Assembly (NCBI GenBank): GCA_963970005.1
Contig: CAXAMN010021940.1
Span: 47,458-111,457, forward strand
Direction of reading: 5' to 3'
Source of the DNA: Durusdinium trenchii
Taxonomy: Eukaryota; Sar; Dinophyceae; Suessiales; Symbiodiniaceae
DNA: 64,000 nucleotides
Numbering within the stretch: the first letter of the stretch is position 1; each line of letters starts with the position of its first letter. A model generated the notes under the pieces. It was not told the origin of the DNA and did not search any database. It saw only the letters and a list, made by a program, of their open reading frames with translations. Position numbers and translations under genes: made by a program. This document shows positions 1 through 13,100 of the stretch, piece after piece.

Positions 1-230
1 AACCAACCAACCAACCAACCAACCAACCAACCAACCAACCAACCAACAACAACCAACCAACAACAACCAACCAACAACAACCAACCAACAACAACAACCA
101 ACAACCACAACAACAACAACAACAAGAACAAAAACAACAAAAACAACAAAAACAACCAACAACCAACAACACCAACAGCAGCAACAGCAACAGCAAGAAC
201 AACAACAACAACAACAACAACGCAGCAACG
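1..230. repeat. (AACC)n / (CAA)n microsatellite
   Basis: About eleven perfect AACC units open the window and grade into CAA/CAACC repeats, then AACAAC and AGCAAC. The unit is not the TTTAGGG-type telomere repeat. It is probably a microsatellite at a contig or window edge. Bases 231-487 hold no gene that I can see. Confidence 0.9.
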
Positions 231-487
231 CGGTGTGTTTTTTTGGTGAAGCGCTTGCTTAAAACAAGTTGTGGTGTGTTTTTGGGAATGTAGCGTGCTC
301 CTTGGAAGGCGGTGTGTTTCTTCAATTGCCGCTGATCATGATGACGGCAAATAATATATAAACGCAGCTGTACCACGCATCTGCTGTGAGGTGAATGTTG
401 AAAGGAATGTTCCAGTGGCCCATCTCGGTTTTGAGAGGATCTGTAACACATTATGATTTCCCGAGTTCACCTGAAGAACAGAAAGGC

Positions 488-609
488 TTAGTGTAAGCTT
501 GTTCCTGTGAACACTTGGACGAACTGCGCCCCCGGTGAACCGCGGGCCACCCTGCTGTCACGTGCACTGGCACAGGAGCGGATCCGTGCTGGCGGCACGT
601 CGGGTTTAC
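488..609 (-). CDS. Possible terminal exon of an unidentified gene (M)
   Basis: A 122-nt open segment starts right after AG|G in phase 1 and ends in a stop at 488. It reads PPARIRSCASARDSRVARG and then GAQFVQVFTGTSLH. A second coding-like segment at 964-876 (ALHVGPKSMVLSQR) does not match it in phase, so I could not build a gene. No family is recognised; this may be chance. Confidence 0.22.
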
Positions 610-1137
610 CTGAAATGTGGGAGAAACAGGGAAGGGGGGGATGAATGCATGAGAACGCCGCTGGAACACAGGGGTGGCTTTTGACCATCCGACTATCGAG
701 TGTGCAACTCTCAATCAAAAATATACGGTAACCACTCTGATATGAACTCCGGTCAAGTCTTCCCCACTAAGTAAAGCCTTGATCAGTCACTGCAACTCTC
801 CTAAGGCATTCTGCCAACCCCTCCGCAGCCCAGCGCACAGTCTAAGTCGTAGCTGTTGGGCTTGACGGCCACCACCTGCGCCAAGCAAGGGTGGGCAGCG
901 AGTTTGAGGTGGTTGATCGAGAGCGTTGGCTCAAAACCATGGACTTTGGACCAACATGGAGAGCCTGAAGTGCTGTTGAGAAATCGGCCGATGTTTGCAG
1001 CTCTGCAGTGTGGCGCAAGACTGCAGGATTATCTAGGGCATACGATTGATGCGTAGTTAGTTGTCACCCATTGTCATCAATCGGAAAAACACCTCATGCA
1101 TCCTCATGCCAAAGGCTCGCAAGTACTAAGTTCTCTC

Positions 1138-2356
1138 TCACATCACCTCCAACGTCCGATCGGCTGGCAGAACATGTCGCAGAACCTTGAGATCGATTCT
1201 TGCGTAGCCGCGTCGGGCGCGCTTCCTCGCACGAGAGCGCACCTTCGCGGGGATCCAAGCGCCCTGGCTGGCGCTGTAGTACTCAACCACCTCCCCGAGC
1301 TTGAAGCCGCCCTCGCCACACCGAACGCATCGCGGCAGCCGATCGAAATGGGTGTTTTCGTGGGACGACACGGGCGGGGGGCGTCGTGTCAATGGGTCGT
1401 GCGAGGATGTGTGAGCTAGTCCTTCCACATACGTTGTCCGCACGTGCGAGACACGAGCGTATACCTGGAATCTCCGGCAGTAGCAAATTCTCGCCCCTTA
1501 GCCTGGAGTCAACAATTTCAGCAGGGACACCCTTGGAAGATGCAGGTCTACAATCGTCTACGCTAGTGCAGGTTGCTATTGAATTGAGACCTTTCCCAGT
1601 GCCTCTAAGAGAACCGAACTGTGGACATGGTGACTGTAGAGCTCCGAAGGTGCTCTGCACCTTCGGCTCGTTGGACCCCCCCTACGGGGGAAGGGCGAAC
1701 CAGTTCGGTCCTGGCCTCTCGTGCTTCATCTGTCCTGAATCGGGGCGCTTGGAGGTTGCAGCCGATCTAAGCATGGCCGTAATGATGAATATTCGTCATG
1801 TGACGAAGGGACCACAACATGTTTGACCATGGAGTACTATGGAGTACTATTGAGCAACTGCGGGTTTCTACACTTTTGGCTTGATTGGCCACCCTGCGGC
1901 ATCTCCGGGTGTCCGGGCGAGCTCCCCCAGGGCCAGGACCACATGGCTCAGGCCATGATGGATTGAACAAGTCCAAATGGAGCGAGTCCAAATGAAGGAT
2001 GGATCGATTGCAATAAAATTGAAACGATAAAACTGGTCCCATGTATAATACGTCTATCTGACTTGAGCATTCATAATTTGGAGTCATGTGTCTGGCGGAA
2101 TTCACCTGGTTGTCCTAACAATAATGGCTGACGAACGGGCATAGCTTAGCTTGCCAGCTGGACTGGTCAGTGCACGTGGGGATCTATGTGGATCTTGAAG
2201 CGTGATTGTCTTTCCAATGGTGTTCTGAAGCTTGCAAAAGTACCTTATGAACTGACTACTTTCAAAACTCTGATTGAGTGTTCCCACCACTTGGCAGCAC
2301 GCAGTAGTTTCCTCAATGATGCCTGAATCTGTTTTCGTTGATTTTCTTCGGTCGGC
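1138..2356 (-). CDS. Gene J: 3' end of a protein with a Tudor/SH3-like VEYYS...WIPAKV module
   Basis: The terminal exon 1311-1138 (58 codons with stop, after AG|G) reads FKLGEVVEYYSASQGAWIPAKV, then an Arg-rich stretch and RIDLKVL. This Tudor/SH3-like pattern, a strand pair with VEYYS and WIPAKV, is one I associate with dinoflagellate proteins, where its partner is unknown. A possible preceding exon at 2356-2269 (QASLRKLLRAAKWWEHS; GT donor, phase 0) joins in frame. Missing 5' exons would lie between 2357 and gene C. The terminal exon is much better supported than the upstream one. Confidence 0.5.
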
Positions 2357-2783
2357 CTCCCCTGCGGGCGACAAATGCTTGGGCCGTTTTCAAAGCACCT
2401 TCTCAATTGGAATGCCAAGACAAACATGTTTGTTTCTTTGTGTTGCCAGCCCATGTTCTCCTTGGAGCAAATTGAAAAACAATATGAACAAGTTAATATC
2501 CCGATCATCCCCGATCCAAAATCGCTTAAAGTTTGGCTTCAAGCTGTGTCCTTCTTTATTCCCAGCGATTTCGAAACACTGGGACTTCCACGTCTTTTCA
2601 CTGAAAACTCTTGAATGATTCGACCGGGCCTCCTTCAAACGCGCCGCTCCTTTTTGGGCCAATCCTCTCAGCTTCCCCCCATCGGCGGCGATCTCCGTCT
2701 CGCCTGCCGAGTGGTAGGGCGTAGAGACGGGCGTGGTGAACGGCATGGACTGAAACAACGACTGACTGGCGAAGGGGCTTGTT

Positions 2784-2872
2784 CCTAGTAGCTTCTTGTT
2801 ACTACTAGTAAGGCACCTGTTACTACTAGCGATGCACTTGTTTCTACCAGCTTCTTGTTACTACTAGAGACT
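2784..2872. repeat. CTAGTAG/CTACTAG-rich repeat, degenerate relative
   Basis: GTTCCTAGTAGCTTCTTGTT and TTACTACTAGTAAGGCACC recur with variation over about 90 bases. It shares the CTAGTAG core with the 20634 family but not the GGCCAGGAGCC part. The rest of 2357-3310 shows no gene to me. Confidence 0.55.
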
Positions 2873-3310
2873 TTTTCTGGCGCAAAAGTTCGGAGTCAAA
2901 GTTCCGAGACTCACAGAAAGGCAAACGCCCAGTCAGGATAACTGAGACCAGTCAGGGGAAATCTGCCCTTCTGGACCAAAAAACAGGTAGACCCCAGGTT
3001 CACGCTGCGGAACGAGCCAAAGGGATAAAAAAGGATATATTATATAGAATATTTATATATAAACCAAGACATAGTCATGTTGGATTTTATATACCCCGTA
3101 ATTCCAAGAACCTGATGGAAACGGTTGACGTTTCTTTGAGTCAACGTGTCGACTTTGACCTGGGGGGCCACCCTGCGAATGTTGCCTCAAGTAGTTTCAA
3201 GCATCGTGAAACCACGTGGATAAAGCCAAGCTGTGCATCAGCTTTGATCCCATGTTAATTAAATTACATGCCAAAGGGCAGCATGTGCACCGTGCTAGCG
3301 AAATGAGTGG

Positions 3311-6300
3311 TCAAAGGCTTGTGATGGTCATGGGGCGACGCGAGCCTTCAGAGCACTGAAGAGTGGACAAATGTTGATGAGATGCAGGCAACACGGAGCC
3401 AACGTGGTGTGCTGCTGGGAGTGCGTGGCGGTCTTCGTGGCGGTCTTCAGCATGTTCGAGGTGCTCGCGCAAAACTTGTGCGATCTCCTGTGACTGGACC
3501 AAATCGATGGGACGATGACCCCGAGAATTGCGCACCTCCGCGTCTGCTCGAGCATCCAGCAAGAAGTTCACCAGCTGCTGGCAGTCAAACAGGCACGCAA
3601 AGCCCAAGGGAGTTGTGCTCTGCTCAGCCATGGCCATCATCAGGACTGAACCTGGGATAGACGGGGATAGATTTCCTGGGAATGAGACTATAATTATATA
3701 TGTTGCAATGGTCTGTGTACGTGACCCCAAAAGGAACTTCCGCTACTACTCCAGATTGCACTTTAAACGAACATCACTTTCATTGAAGACTTATGTGAAC
3801 CTCCAAAAACACACATGAAATCTGCTTTTTCTAAAACAAATACGATTGTTCGTTTTTAAATTTGCTGCCAAACTTCCAACACAAACACATTCACATGGCA
3901 AACGGCGAGCAAATAGAATCTGTCTTCAAAACAAACATCCAGTTGCGAATCTGGGTCCCATAATCATGTTCAGGGCCAAAACTGCGCCAATGCACCTGGT
4001 CTTATTCGCAAGTGGTCTACATACGGACTAATTAATTGCCAGCACCATTCAAAGCATTTCAAAGAGTGGTTTATAACCCCTGACTGTGCACATTCCATCC
4101 AACAATCACCCTTTGGGTGGTGCTGGTGTTTTCTCTTTGTACTAAGTGTTTCCATTTGTTTCCTGTGTCCTTAATCTCGCTTTGTCGGACAAATGAGGGA
4201 GATGATAAGCCAGGATGAAGAACAGCACAGAAACACTCCAGAGAGGGCACCTGCACCACAAGGGAGACTATTCCAACATCCTAAACTCTGGACTCCTTCA
4301 AAGAAGGGCTTATGAACAAAATCAAATCAATCAATCGCGCATTGGTATAGACATGGCCATGGCCAACTATTTTGGTTTGCAACATAACGGAACTTCGCAA
4401 TCTGGGCACGTGGAGTCGCAATCTGCAAATACGCCCTGCTCAAGAGCTCCAGTGCGCGGAAGATCCCACCACAACGCACTTGGGCATTGAGATCGGCGGT
4501 CGCTGCCACCAAGAGCTGCGCGATTGGCAAAGCGTGGGGGTTCGAATTGGCGGTGATTGCAAGGAAACTCAAGGGAGACATGCCAAGCCCACTAGATCGC
4601 CCTGGGGCATTTGGACTGGCACGAGACTGTAAGAGCTTGGCCTCATTAGTAGGTCTGAGAATCAAAGTCCATGAAACAAAGCCCTGGAAATGATTCTTTC
4701 TACATAAACTACACTTGGAAGTGGAAAGCAAATGTTGAAGCATTGTGCTTGGCTTTCCGAGAGGCAATGACCTCTGGAGGGCTCTCGCCACTTGCCAAAG
4801 CCAGAACTGGAACATGAAGTGGGGCATAGTGTCCATTGACGTCCGCCCTGTATTCAAGCAGAGTCTGGACATCCCTGGCAGTGCGACAACATGCCAAAGG
4901 GGGAACTCCGATAGCAGGAAGGTTGGGATCCGCTTGGGCTTCCATAAGGATTTCAATCACTTTGGGAGAACGCCACCCTTGCATCAAAGCCAAATGTAAT
5001 GGTGTTAGGTTTCCGTCAATGCCCACTGCTGGCATCGCAGGCGATCGCTTCTCCATGGAGCAGCGAGCCTCCAAGAGCGATTTCAGCAACTCGACATCCC
5101 CTGCAAGAGCTGCAATAATCACAGGACCAAATTTGGATCTTTGACTCCTCTCCAGTGATCCATAGCAAAAGTCGTCAAGAAATTTGCTCATGGTTCTTCG
5201 CACAGGACGTAGTCCGGTCATGACTTCTCGCCGAGCAAGAAAGTAGCGGAACAGATCCATACGCCTTTCACCTTCAAGGAAGCACAGTTGATGGGAGATT
5301 GCTTGCTCGAAGATGCCTTTCACCACCGGTCTGTCACCAGGATATGAAAATTCACCTTCATGAGGAAGCCAGTCAACCCAGTTCGCGGGTCTTGCATAAT
5401 GAGCGAGATCAGAAGCCGACACGATGACGATGGGCATGTCCTCCAGCTTATAGTCAATTAGAATCAGAAATCGAAAGGTGGATCCAATACAAACTGCCAT
5501 CGTAAATCTGACAAAACATGCCAATCATAAGTAATTAATGATGCAGTTATATAATATATAATTCAGAAGCCGGATATAAAAAAGAACAACGTGTCTCCTT
5601 AGTCAATGATCCAGTTTCTGAGTGCCTTTATCTTGCATTAGTAGTCCGAAAACATCGGTGCACAGTGCACGTTCGCCAAGCCACAGAACAACCAAGTGTA
5701 TATCCCTAGGGATCCAAGTACCTTCTCAGAAGGTACGACTGGACCCTCCAAACCCACATAACAGTCTCTCCAATCACCGTACCTTAGAAGGTACGACTGG
5801 ATCCCTAGTCCGTTGTGGCAAAGTCGGTCCGCCAGGTCATCGCTGGCAAACGCATCTGACAATCATTCATCGCTTTCCACCAACAAAAGACAAACATTAG
5901 AACACCCCTCCGCCCCAGGGTTTCACAATGATTTGGTTTAAAACTAATTTTGTGCGTACTTGATCAATCCGTGTCCTGGTTTCCCAACATCATCTTGCAA
6001 AACATCTCAGTTCTGCACCATCCTCGCGTGATCCAGCTGAGATAGTCGCAAATTTGCCCAGTGTCAAGGTGCCGCAGCGGAGGCACCAACGCAACAAAGA
6101 CTTGGCTCGCCTGAACGAACGAGGGAAGGGAGAGGATGAATTCCTCCTGTTCCTGGGATTTGCTGAGTGTCGAAACCGGAGACTCAAACATCTTGCATAG
6201 ACAACAACAAACGAGGAACATCATCAGATTCCTCAGCAATAAAGACAAGGAATCTCCCAAAGCATCCAAGAAGGGGCAAAACTCTCAACAACCATCAACC

Positions 6301-6927
6301 AGCTTCTTCAAAGTGACCTCTTGAAGGTTCCTAAGTGACCCTTAGGAGGCTTAAGTGACCTCAAACCAGGTTATCAAAAGGTCACTTTGAAGAACCATCA
6401 ACAACATGTTCATCTTCCCAGGATTCCGACACTCGCTTGGGTGAAGCTGGGCTCCGGTAAACGAAGGTCCTGGAGGATCGCTCGCGCTTGAGCTGGCAAA
6501 TCTCGTCCTCCTCATCGTCCTCGTTCCGGAAGGTCTCGACTTGAGGAATGCTGGCCCAATCAATCCACAAGACGGCCTTTCGGACTTTGTCTCGCTGCGA
6601 CTTGGACAGCTTCTTCATCTCCCCCAAGAACTGCGAAGCTGCATCGTTGGTGATCGAAAGTTGGTGGTCGCAAATGTGCACGAGGCATTGCTGCAAAACC
6701 CTCAGCTGATGTCCGGCTGGATCTGGATGGGTCGTGGAGATCCATTGGTGAGACACAAAGATGCAGTAGTCAGTCAGCTCGCGTCGACGCAGCAAACCCC
6801 TTTCCAGCAACTCCTCATGTTTCGGCATTGGAAGCTCCATCTTAATGAAGTCTGAAACCTTCAACACCCACATAGCCATGAAGGGTTCAATCTCTTGATG
6901 AACTACATTTGACTGGCAGCCGCCCAT
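3311..6927 (-). CDS. Gene C: ankyrin-repeat protein with FVSHQW-type N-terminal domain and acylation signal
   Basis: Complete five-exon gene, 593 residues: 6927-6541, 6152-5976, 5440-4766, 4641-4440, 3651-3311; the phases close (1782 nt). The N-terminus M-G-G-C-Q-S fits N-myristoylation at Gly2 with a Cys4 palmitoylation option, so membrane tethering is likely. Residues 50-130 carry FVSHQW and LWIDWASIPQ; the next exon has PLRHLDTG and GWCRTEMFCKM. This block is, to my knowledge, widespread in dinoflagellate ankyrin proteins and of unknown function. From about residue 280 on there are degenerate ankyrin units, with TPLHLAL, LLEYRADVN, SPLSFLAI and LLDARADAE. Donors are GT, GA, GC and GC; acceptors AG|G. 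A pyrimidine tract and AG lie 11 bases before the ATG, fitting spliced-leader addition. Role is probably protein-protein binding or signalling; no enzyme motif is seen. Confidence 0.85.
5705..5805. repeat. Pair of GGTAC-type hairpins in gene C intron 2
   Basis: Two short palindromes, GTACCTTCTCAGAAGGTAC and GTACCTTAGAAGGTAC, each followed by GACTGGA, stand about 60 bases apart. Outer GGATCC/CCTAG words add further symmetry. Function is unknown. Confidence 0.75.
6304..6394. repeat. 16-bp perfect inverted repeat in gene C intron 1
   Basis: TTCTTCAAAGTGACCT at 6304-6319 pairs exactly with AGGTCACTTTGAAGAA at 6379-6394. Two further AAGTGACC copies lie in the 59-base spacer. The whole element sits inside intron 1 and could fold as a hairpin or mark a small inverted-repeat element. 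Confidence 0.85.
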
Positions 6928-6937
6928 GATCAGGCAG

Positions 6938-6960
6938 CTGCGAAAAAAAAAAAAAAAAAA
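6938..6960 (-). promoter_or_regulatory. Probable spliced-leader trans-splice acceptor of gene C
   Basis: On the minus strand an 18-T run followed by CGCAG ends 11 bases before the gene C ATG. A pyrimidine tract plus AG this close to the start codon is what dinoflagellate spliced-leader addition needs. It would give a very short 5' UTR. It could instead be an ordinary intron acceptor in the 5' UTR. Confidence 0.55.
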
Positions 6961-7167
6961 CAAGGCCTCTTGCAGGCCTGACGAAAATCAAGGTGAAACA
7001 GATTGAAGCATCCTGCTGCTTTAAAACCTTTGATCCGAACATGGGCATTCCCACATACAACAAGCGACCGATCGACTGATCAGCGACAGCCAAGGGTTTG
7101 GTGCGGCCTCCAGTCCCCGACCCAATGCCTCCAGTCTCTCACCCGGACCTTCTTGAAACGCAGCCGG

Positions 7168-10100
7168 TCAGCATGACCCGTTGCCGTTGCCGTTACCTGT
7201 GTTGCGAGCAAAGAAGTGGACCGCACCGGAAAGGGGCCAACACAAGAGAGAGCCTTTCGCAAATTGGCCATCCAAATCCTTAGATTGTTTTCCTTTCTTA
7301 TAGTGATTTATAGTGCCGTCCAGGTCTGCAGTACAATGAAGTCCTTGACGTGCATAGATAGGCTGGACGGCCACTAGTGATGTTCATCGATAATGTTGGA
7401 TCCTGATTCGTAAAAGGGATTGAGCCCCCCCAACAAATGGAAGTTTCTCTAAGTACAATAAACCACCACCAAAACAAATCTAGGCCCAGGCTCCTCGGAG
7501 GATTCCTTTTTGTAATTGAATGTGGTTGTAGTATTAGGTTCCTTTCTCTGGTTCTTTGTAATTCGATATTCTCAGCAAGCCTTCTCCTATGCAGCCTCAG
7601 ATCTTCAGCACATTCTCAGCAATATTTTTCCTCTGCAGCCTGAGATCTTCAGCTCAAGAAGCCTGCAGCACCCAAGCCCTCAGCTCAAGCTTGGAGCCAC
7701 GGCAACCAGCTCAGATGACATTCAGGTTGCTGATCTCTTTGGCCCTCAGGTGGATCCTGTTACCTGGTGCTGCTTCATAAATTGGTTTGGTTTCAAGTTG
7801 TTGCTTGATTTAGCTTCTCAGGTGGGTGCCAGTAGCCAAGACTCTAAGGACCATTTCATCAACTACAGGAGGGCCTTAGATGAGCCTGAAGGTGTTTCTT
7901 TGTTTGTTAGTGTTTTGTTGTGGTGCTGCTGGCTGCTTGCCTGGGAAGGGAGCGGGAGTGCAGGGACAGAGTTCAGAAGGAATAACCCTAATTATGTGTC
8001 AAACACACATTTTTGGAAAATCTAGCATTATAGAGGACCCTACTACTAATCAGGAATTAGGATCCAACAATCTTCATGGTTTCACGCAGTTGCAGGCCGG
8101 GTGCATGCTGAGTACAACATATCCGCACCTTGTGCTGCTACACCTACAGGCTCGATTGTGTCAGGCTCGATGGAGCCAAAAAGCAGGTGCAAAAAACAAC
8201 ACAACAAAGAAGGAGCTGACCTGCAGGGATGCACAGGCTTGCACAAGCAGAACGAACTGCAAGCCAACTGCACAAGCAGAACGAACTGCGCCAGCGAGAC
8301 GTTTGAGAAAACAACAGTCTCAGTGATTAGCAGTGACAGCAGTGATACAGTGGCGGTGGTGGGTGCAAGTGGGGTGGCCGCGCAAAAAGCAACCCTCTCA
8401 TGCTCATGTGGTTCAACGTACATATTACTTCAAACACGGTACACATGAATGTATATTAGTATAGAAATCAACCTTGAGAAAAAAGCCTAGGAATCTCAAC
8501 AACACGTGTGCCGCTACGAGCAAACTAGGCATGTTCGCACAATACGGCAAACGGTGCACCGTTCCATGTAGCCTCGTTCAGTGTTTGACGACTGGATGAG
8601 GTCCACTCCACTGGCGATCATCTAAGCTACAGGATTCCTACTTCAACCACCTAGCTTTACAAAAACAATCCCACAACCCAAGGACTTCCAAGGCACATGG
8701 GGAACACATGACAAAACAAAGACACATACCGAATCAAAACGTGACCATCGTCCTTCTTTGATCACAATCCAGTGACATCCAACTGGCGCTTTATCTAGCG
8801 AACCACCGCACCAACGACTCTCGGCCCACAACCGGGTCCTCAGCAGCACATCAGTTTCGCTCAGCAAGGCAGCTGTTTTGTTGTGAGAGGGCTCTGTAGT
8901 AGTACGGCCAGGAGCCCCTAGTAGCCCCCCTTGACTCAGTGTCCTGGCAAAAGGGTAACCTGTTTGCACCCGTTGTGAGTAGGGAACCGAGCACCCCCAT
9001 TCAAGCTGAAGGTCAACGAGTCAAGCAAACACATTGGGTTGGGTAGACGAGATCTCGGTGCAAGCTGTACGCCTTGAGTCTCTGGACTTCCGAAAGCTAC
9101 AAATTCGCTGCGCACCGTGAAGACATGGATCAACAAATCGATACCCTGACACAGTCAACAAAGCCGATCCACAGCCACATGGAACTGTCAAACAGGCCCC
9201 GGGATGACTTTTGCTGGAAGACCCTACGAACAGGGGGTGTTCCACCTCAGGGAGTATAGTATAGCACAGCTTTTGCAGGGCCCGGGACCCCGGCCCCCGC
9301 AACCCCGCTGGAGGCCATGGAAACACCATTCGCCTACGAGGACCTCTCTTGAAGTCGATAACTCCATCATTGGCAACATCGAAATGACACTCCCTAAAAT
9401 ATTCATGAAGTGCATGGTCCCGATTTCGGATGACCATGCGACATGGTGATTCCTTTTGTTTTCCTACAGGTTGTGTTGATCCACGTAATTACCCATGATG
9501 ATTACTGCTTGGTGAATGATGTCACCCCAAGAAACAACTAAATAACTAAAAGTAAAAACATGTTCAATTTAGATAAACATGTGTGCATAGCTCCAAACCC
9601 AACCATTTCAATGAACAAAAACAGCAAATGCCCCAACTCTTCCAAACCACCACCCGCTGCAGATTCCAGGTCCAGGTCGGCAAATCAACAAAAATCTGAT
9701 CAAAGATCGATGCTCCATGTTGACTCCTTGAGTCTCCCTGGAAAATAAAGGTTAACGCTAGTGTTAACCTGTTCTTGTTTACTGGAGTGTCTCCACTCCC
9801 CAAAAAGGTTTAAAGCTTATCCACTGACTGGTAGTCTTGGTATCGCTCTCACCCGCAGTCCAGATCGACCACCAAAGGATCAGGAGGAAAGCAAACATTG
9901 CTAAGAGGGAGCACAGCAAAGTGCCTCTCACAATCAGAAAAGGCCTGGTTGTCTAAGAGGGCAGGATTATATATATAATATATATATATATAGAATCCCT
10001 TACACAACCCCTAGTCTACCCACTGCCCACTTATAACTATTTTTCCTTTGCCACATCAATCGGACGCAGAGATTCATTTCGAATCTTGGCTGTGCCAATC

Positions 10101-13100
10101 CGCATCTGGTCACAGTTCAAACCCCACTTGCTCAGGTTTTGCGCAACAACTATCGCAAGGCTATTCCTGGGCCAATCTTGGAATGTTCTAACCTGGGCAA
10201 GTAGGAAGCTTGTGCTATTGTTGTGCGGCAGCCCCGCGGATGAGCTTCAATGTCATCCGGGAGCAATCCCTTTGATATTTGTTGTATGTTCCACCAACTA
10301 ATGGTCGCGGCGTTGCGGTTCAACGGTCATCACAGGCTTGGTGTAGTTTTTTGTAGTCCTCTACGGCTTGCAGCTCACCCTGTGACCAACAGCTTAAACA
10401 ATCGCAATGAAACCAGTGATGGTACTCAATCAAGCGGTCAGCCTATCCTTTTGTGCATTGGGATTTGAGATGCTACTCAACTGATGATTCCTTATGCTTC
10501 GGCTACTCCAAAGCATCGAACGGTTGGAAGGCCATGTTTTCACCCACACATCACCAAAAGGGCCGCTCTTCTTTTCGATTTGGACGGTGGACTCCTCAGG
10601 TCCCCCACCCGTCGACAAACAGAGTCCCGCGTCTGCATGTCAGCACCTTTGAAGGTACCTGGGGGTTACACAAACATGCACGTATAATGTATAGTTGTGG
10701 CATATCATGTGTGTGCATGTGTATATATGTGTAAGTAAATACATGATATGTTTGTGTTATGTGGCTATATATAATATCATATCTGTGTGCTCCACACCTG
10801 TACACACACGTCTGGAACCCATCTGACACCTGTATAGATGGAACAAAGCCACAATCTGGAGCAAGGCCTTGGTCATCGTTGGTCACTGAGAATTCATTCT
10901 GAGTGTACATTCAAACACACTGCACAATTGAACAAACATTATGTCGGAAACCTCTAAATGCAGTGTGTTTGCCTTTGACGTTTAATTACCGCAGTTACTT
11001 CTCAAATCTAGAATGCCCCCCAACACTTCCGAGTTGTTGCCACCTTCATTGGGGAAAGGGAAGACCCTTCTATTTAGAGTCAATCTCTTTCTCATTTTTC
11101 GAAGTGGTTCCTAGGGAACCGAAGTCGCTGGCTTCCATCTTTGGCGGTCGCCCGATTTGGGGAAAAGTCACTCGACCAAGTGTCTTTTGTTTTTTCCGAG
11201 GCTCAAGCGGAGGGCTGCTAATTTTGATAGGGATAACTCCAGGGATAACAAATATTATGTCGTTGCAGAATCACAAGTAAGCCCATGCCTGTCGATTCAT
11301 TCACACACAGGATGAGGCCAATTCTTTCGGTGGTAAAATCCTATCAGTTCAACTCCATGACACCAAAGGTACCGGCGGAAGAATTGCCAGGTTCGGCAAC
11401 ATGACATGTCAAGACCGTTTCAAACATCACAAAGTGGTCCAGTAAGGCTGCCCCTCATCACTCATGATACTCTACATACAGTATGATTCGTGACAAGCAC
11501 GCCTTGTGGTTGGTGCTCCTCTGAGCAGCACACGCATGCAAAACCTACCATTTGGCATACTGTATCTGTTTTGCCGATAACCCTCATACCGTTGCAAAAA
11601 CAACTTGCAGTGTAGGCCGGGTCAACACCGCAGCGGAGGGTTTTGTTGCATAGGTATCAAATAGTGTAGGGCTTCTGTGATGGACACTGGCAACATCTTT
11701 GCGTTGTCAGTACCTGAATCCACAGATATCCACAGTGCTTGCTCCAGTAGCAACAGTGATGAGTAGCGGACAATCACGTGCGTTTCTAAACACTCCATCT
11801 CACTTATATGAATACCGGCCTGTTGTCTATTCAATAAATTGCAAAGCCTTCGCACATTACGGTACTGGCGAGAGGACTCTATGTTAAAACCACAACTGCT
11901 CGGGTGGCAGTTCTGCAGTTTCTTTTTTGGGTGGTGACTGGCGAAAACTTCTCGAGCCAGCTGAAAGCTGAACATCCTGAGCGCACTCCAATTTCGACAA
12001 GGCGGCTGACTAAGGACTAAGGTTATTATTGGTCAGTCATTAGAATTTTGTTACAGTAGAAGGAACTGACCAACTTCTTGCAAAGTTCGGCCACCTCGAG
12101 AACTGGGCAAACTTGACAAACGGTCGCAAGTGTGTTCTTGGACTGATAAGAATGGACCTCGCAATGGTTGGTATGAGGACTTGGGATGCGCATTCCCTAG
12201 ACGCTGTCATGCCGCAAGTGATGTCACGAGCCAAGTCTGTTCGCGAATGCCAAATCACCCCCCAAAGAGGCGCGAAAGAAACATGACTTCCACGATTGCT
12301 CCAGGTGAGCACTTTACCATGAAGAGATCATTCCTCGAGGAAAACTGCAGGAAAATAGGAATCACCTAAGGACAAATCGCCATTGATGCACATGAATGTC
12401 AAGTAATTATGTATTGTCAAGAGTCAAGTGTTCGAAATATTTCGAAAGAACATCGGCCATGTCAACTCGCAGAAAAACGATTCTTTGACCCCCTTGGGAA
12501 AAACATACATGACATAAACAAATTACACCCTGTACGATCCAGCGCCATGATTGCAGGGAAATCTGGAATCTATCTTTGTGGGGCTTCCAGTGTGGGAGAA
12601 GAACAGCACAGTCTCACGACATGGCGACTATGTCAATCAGTCGTCCATCCGAACGAAGCAACATGAAGCAACCCTATCCTCGTCTGGCTGTCGGTTCGTC
12701 GGCGTCCCGAAAAGGTTCGAACTCCGTTTCCACTCAACCTGGACGCCACTGGTTTGTGCTCACCTGGACGCCGTCTAAACGGCAGTCAAATATCTAACCA
12801 TTCTCCGTCTCTCTGGACGTTTTTCAGTCTTTGCTCACCGAAAGCATGGCCACTCGAGTTGTATCACTCGAAACTCGTCAGCTGTGTTGGTGTTTCCTCA
12901 TGTGACTCTTCTCTTAGTGGGCATGACGACTTGATTGGATGTCACTGTCAGTCTCTATGGTTTTGTTGTGTTTCTTGTTTCTTGATTACTCTTGATTGCT
13001 ATTATAGGCTTTTTTGGCCATTTTCTCGTGACGACCCTTTTCTCGTGGCGCGGCTGGGCGCACTCCGTCTCACTGCTGGGCTTACGGCGCTTGGCGCTCA

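Noticed and set aside
1..230. AACC repeat as a telomere
   Set aside because: The unit is not TTTAGGG-like, and it decays into CAA repeats rather than staying uniform.
2375..2614. 79-codon plus-strand frame (LEQIEKQYEQVN...)
   Set aside because: Protein-like in part, but it stands alone on the plus strand, overlaps a minus exon candidate and has no leader acceptor or partner exons.
10690..10800. TGTG/TATA-rich block as a promoter
   Set aside because: Simple repeat composition; dinoflagellate promoters are poorly defined and nothing starts here.
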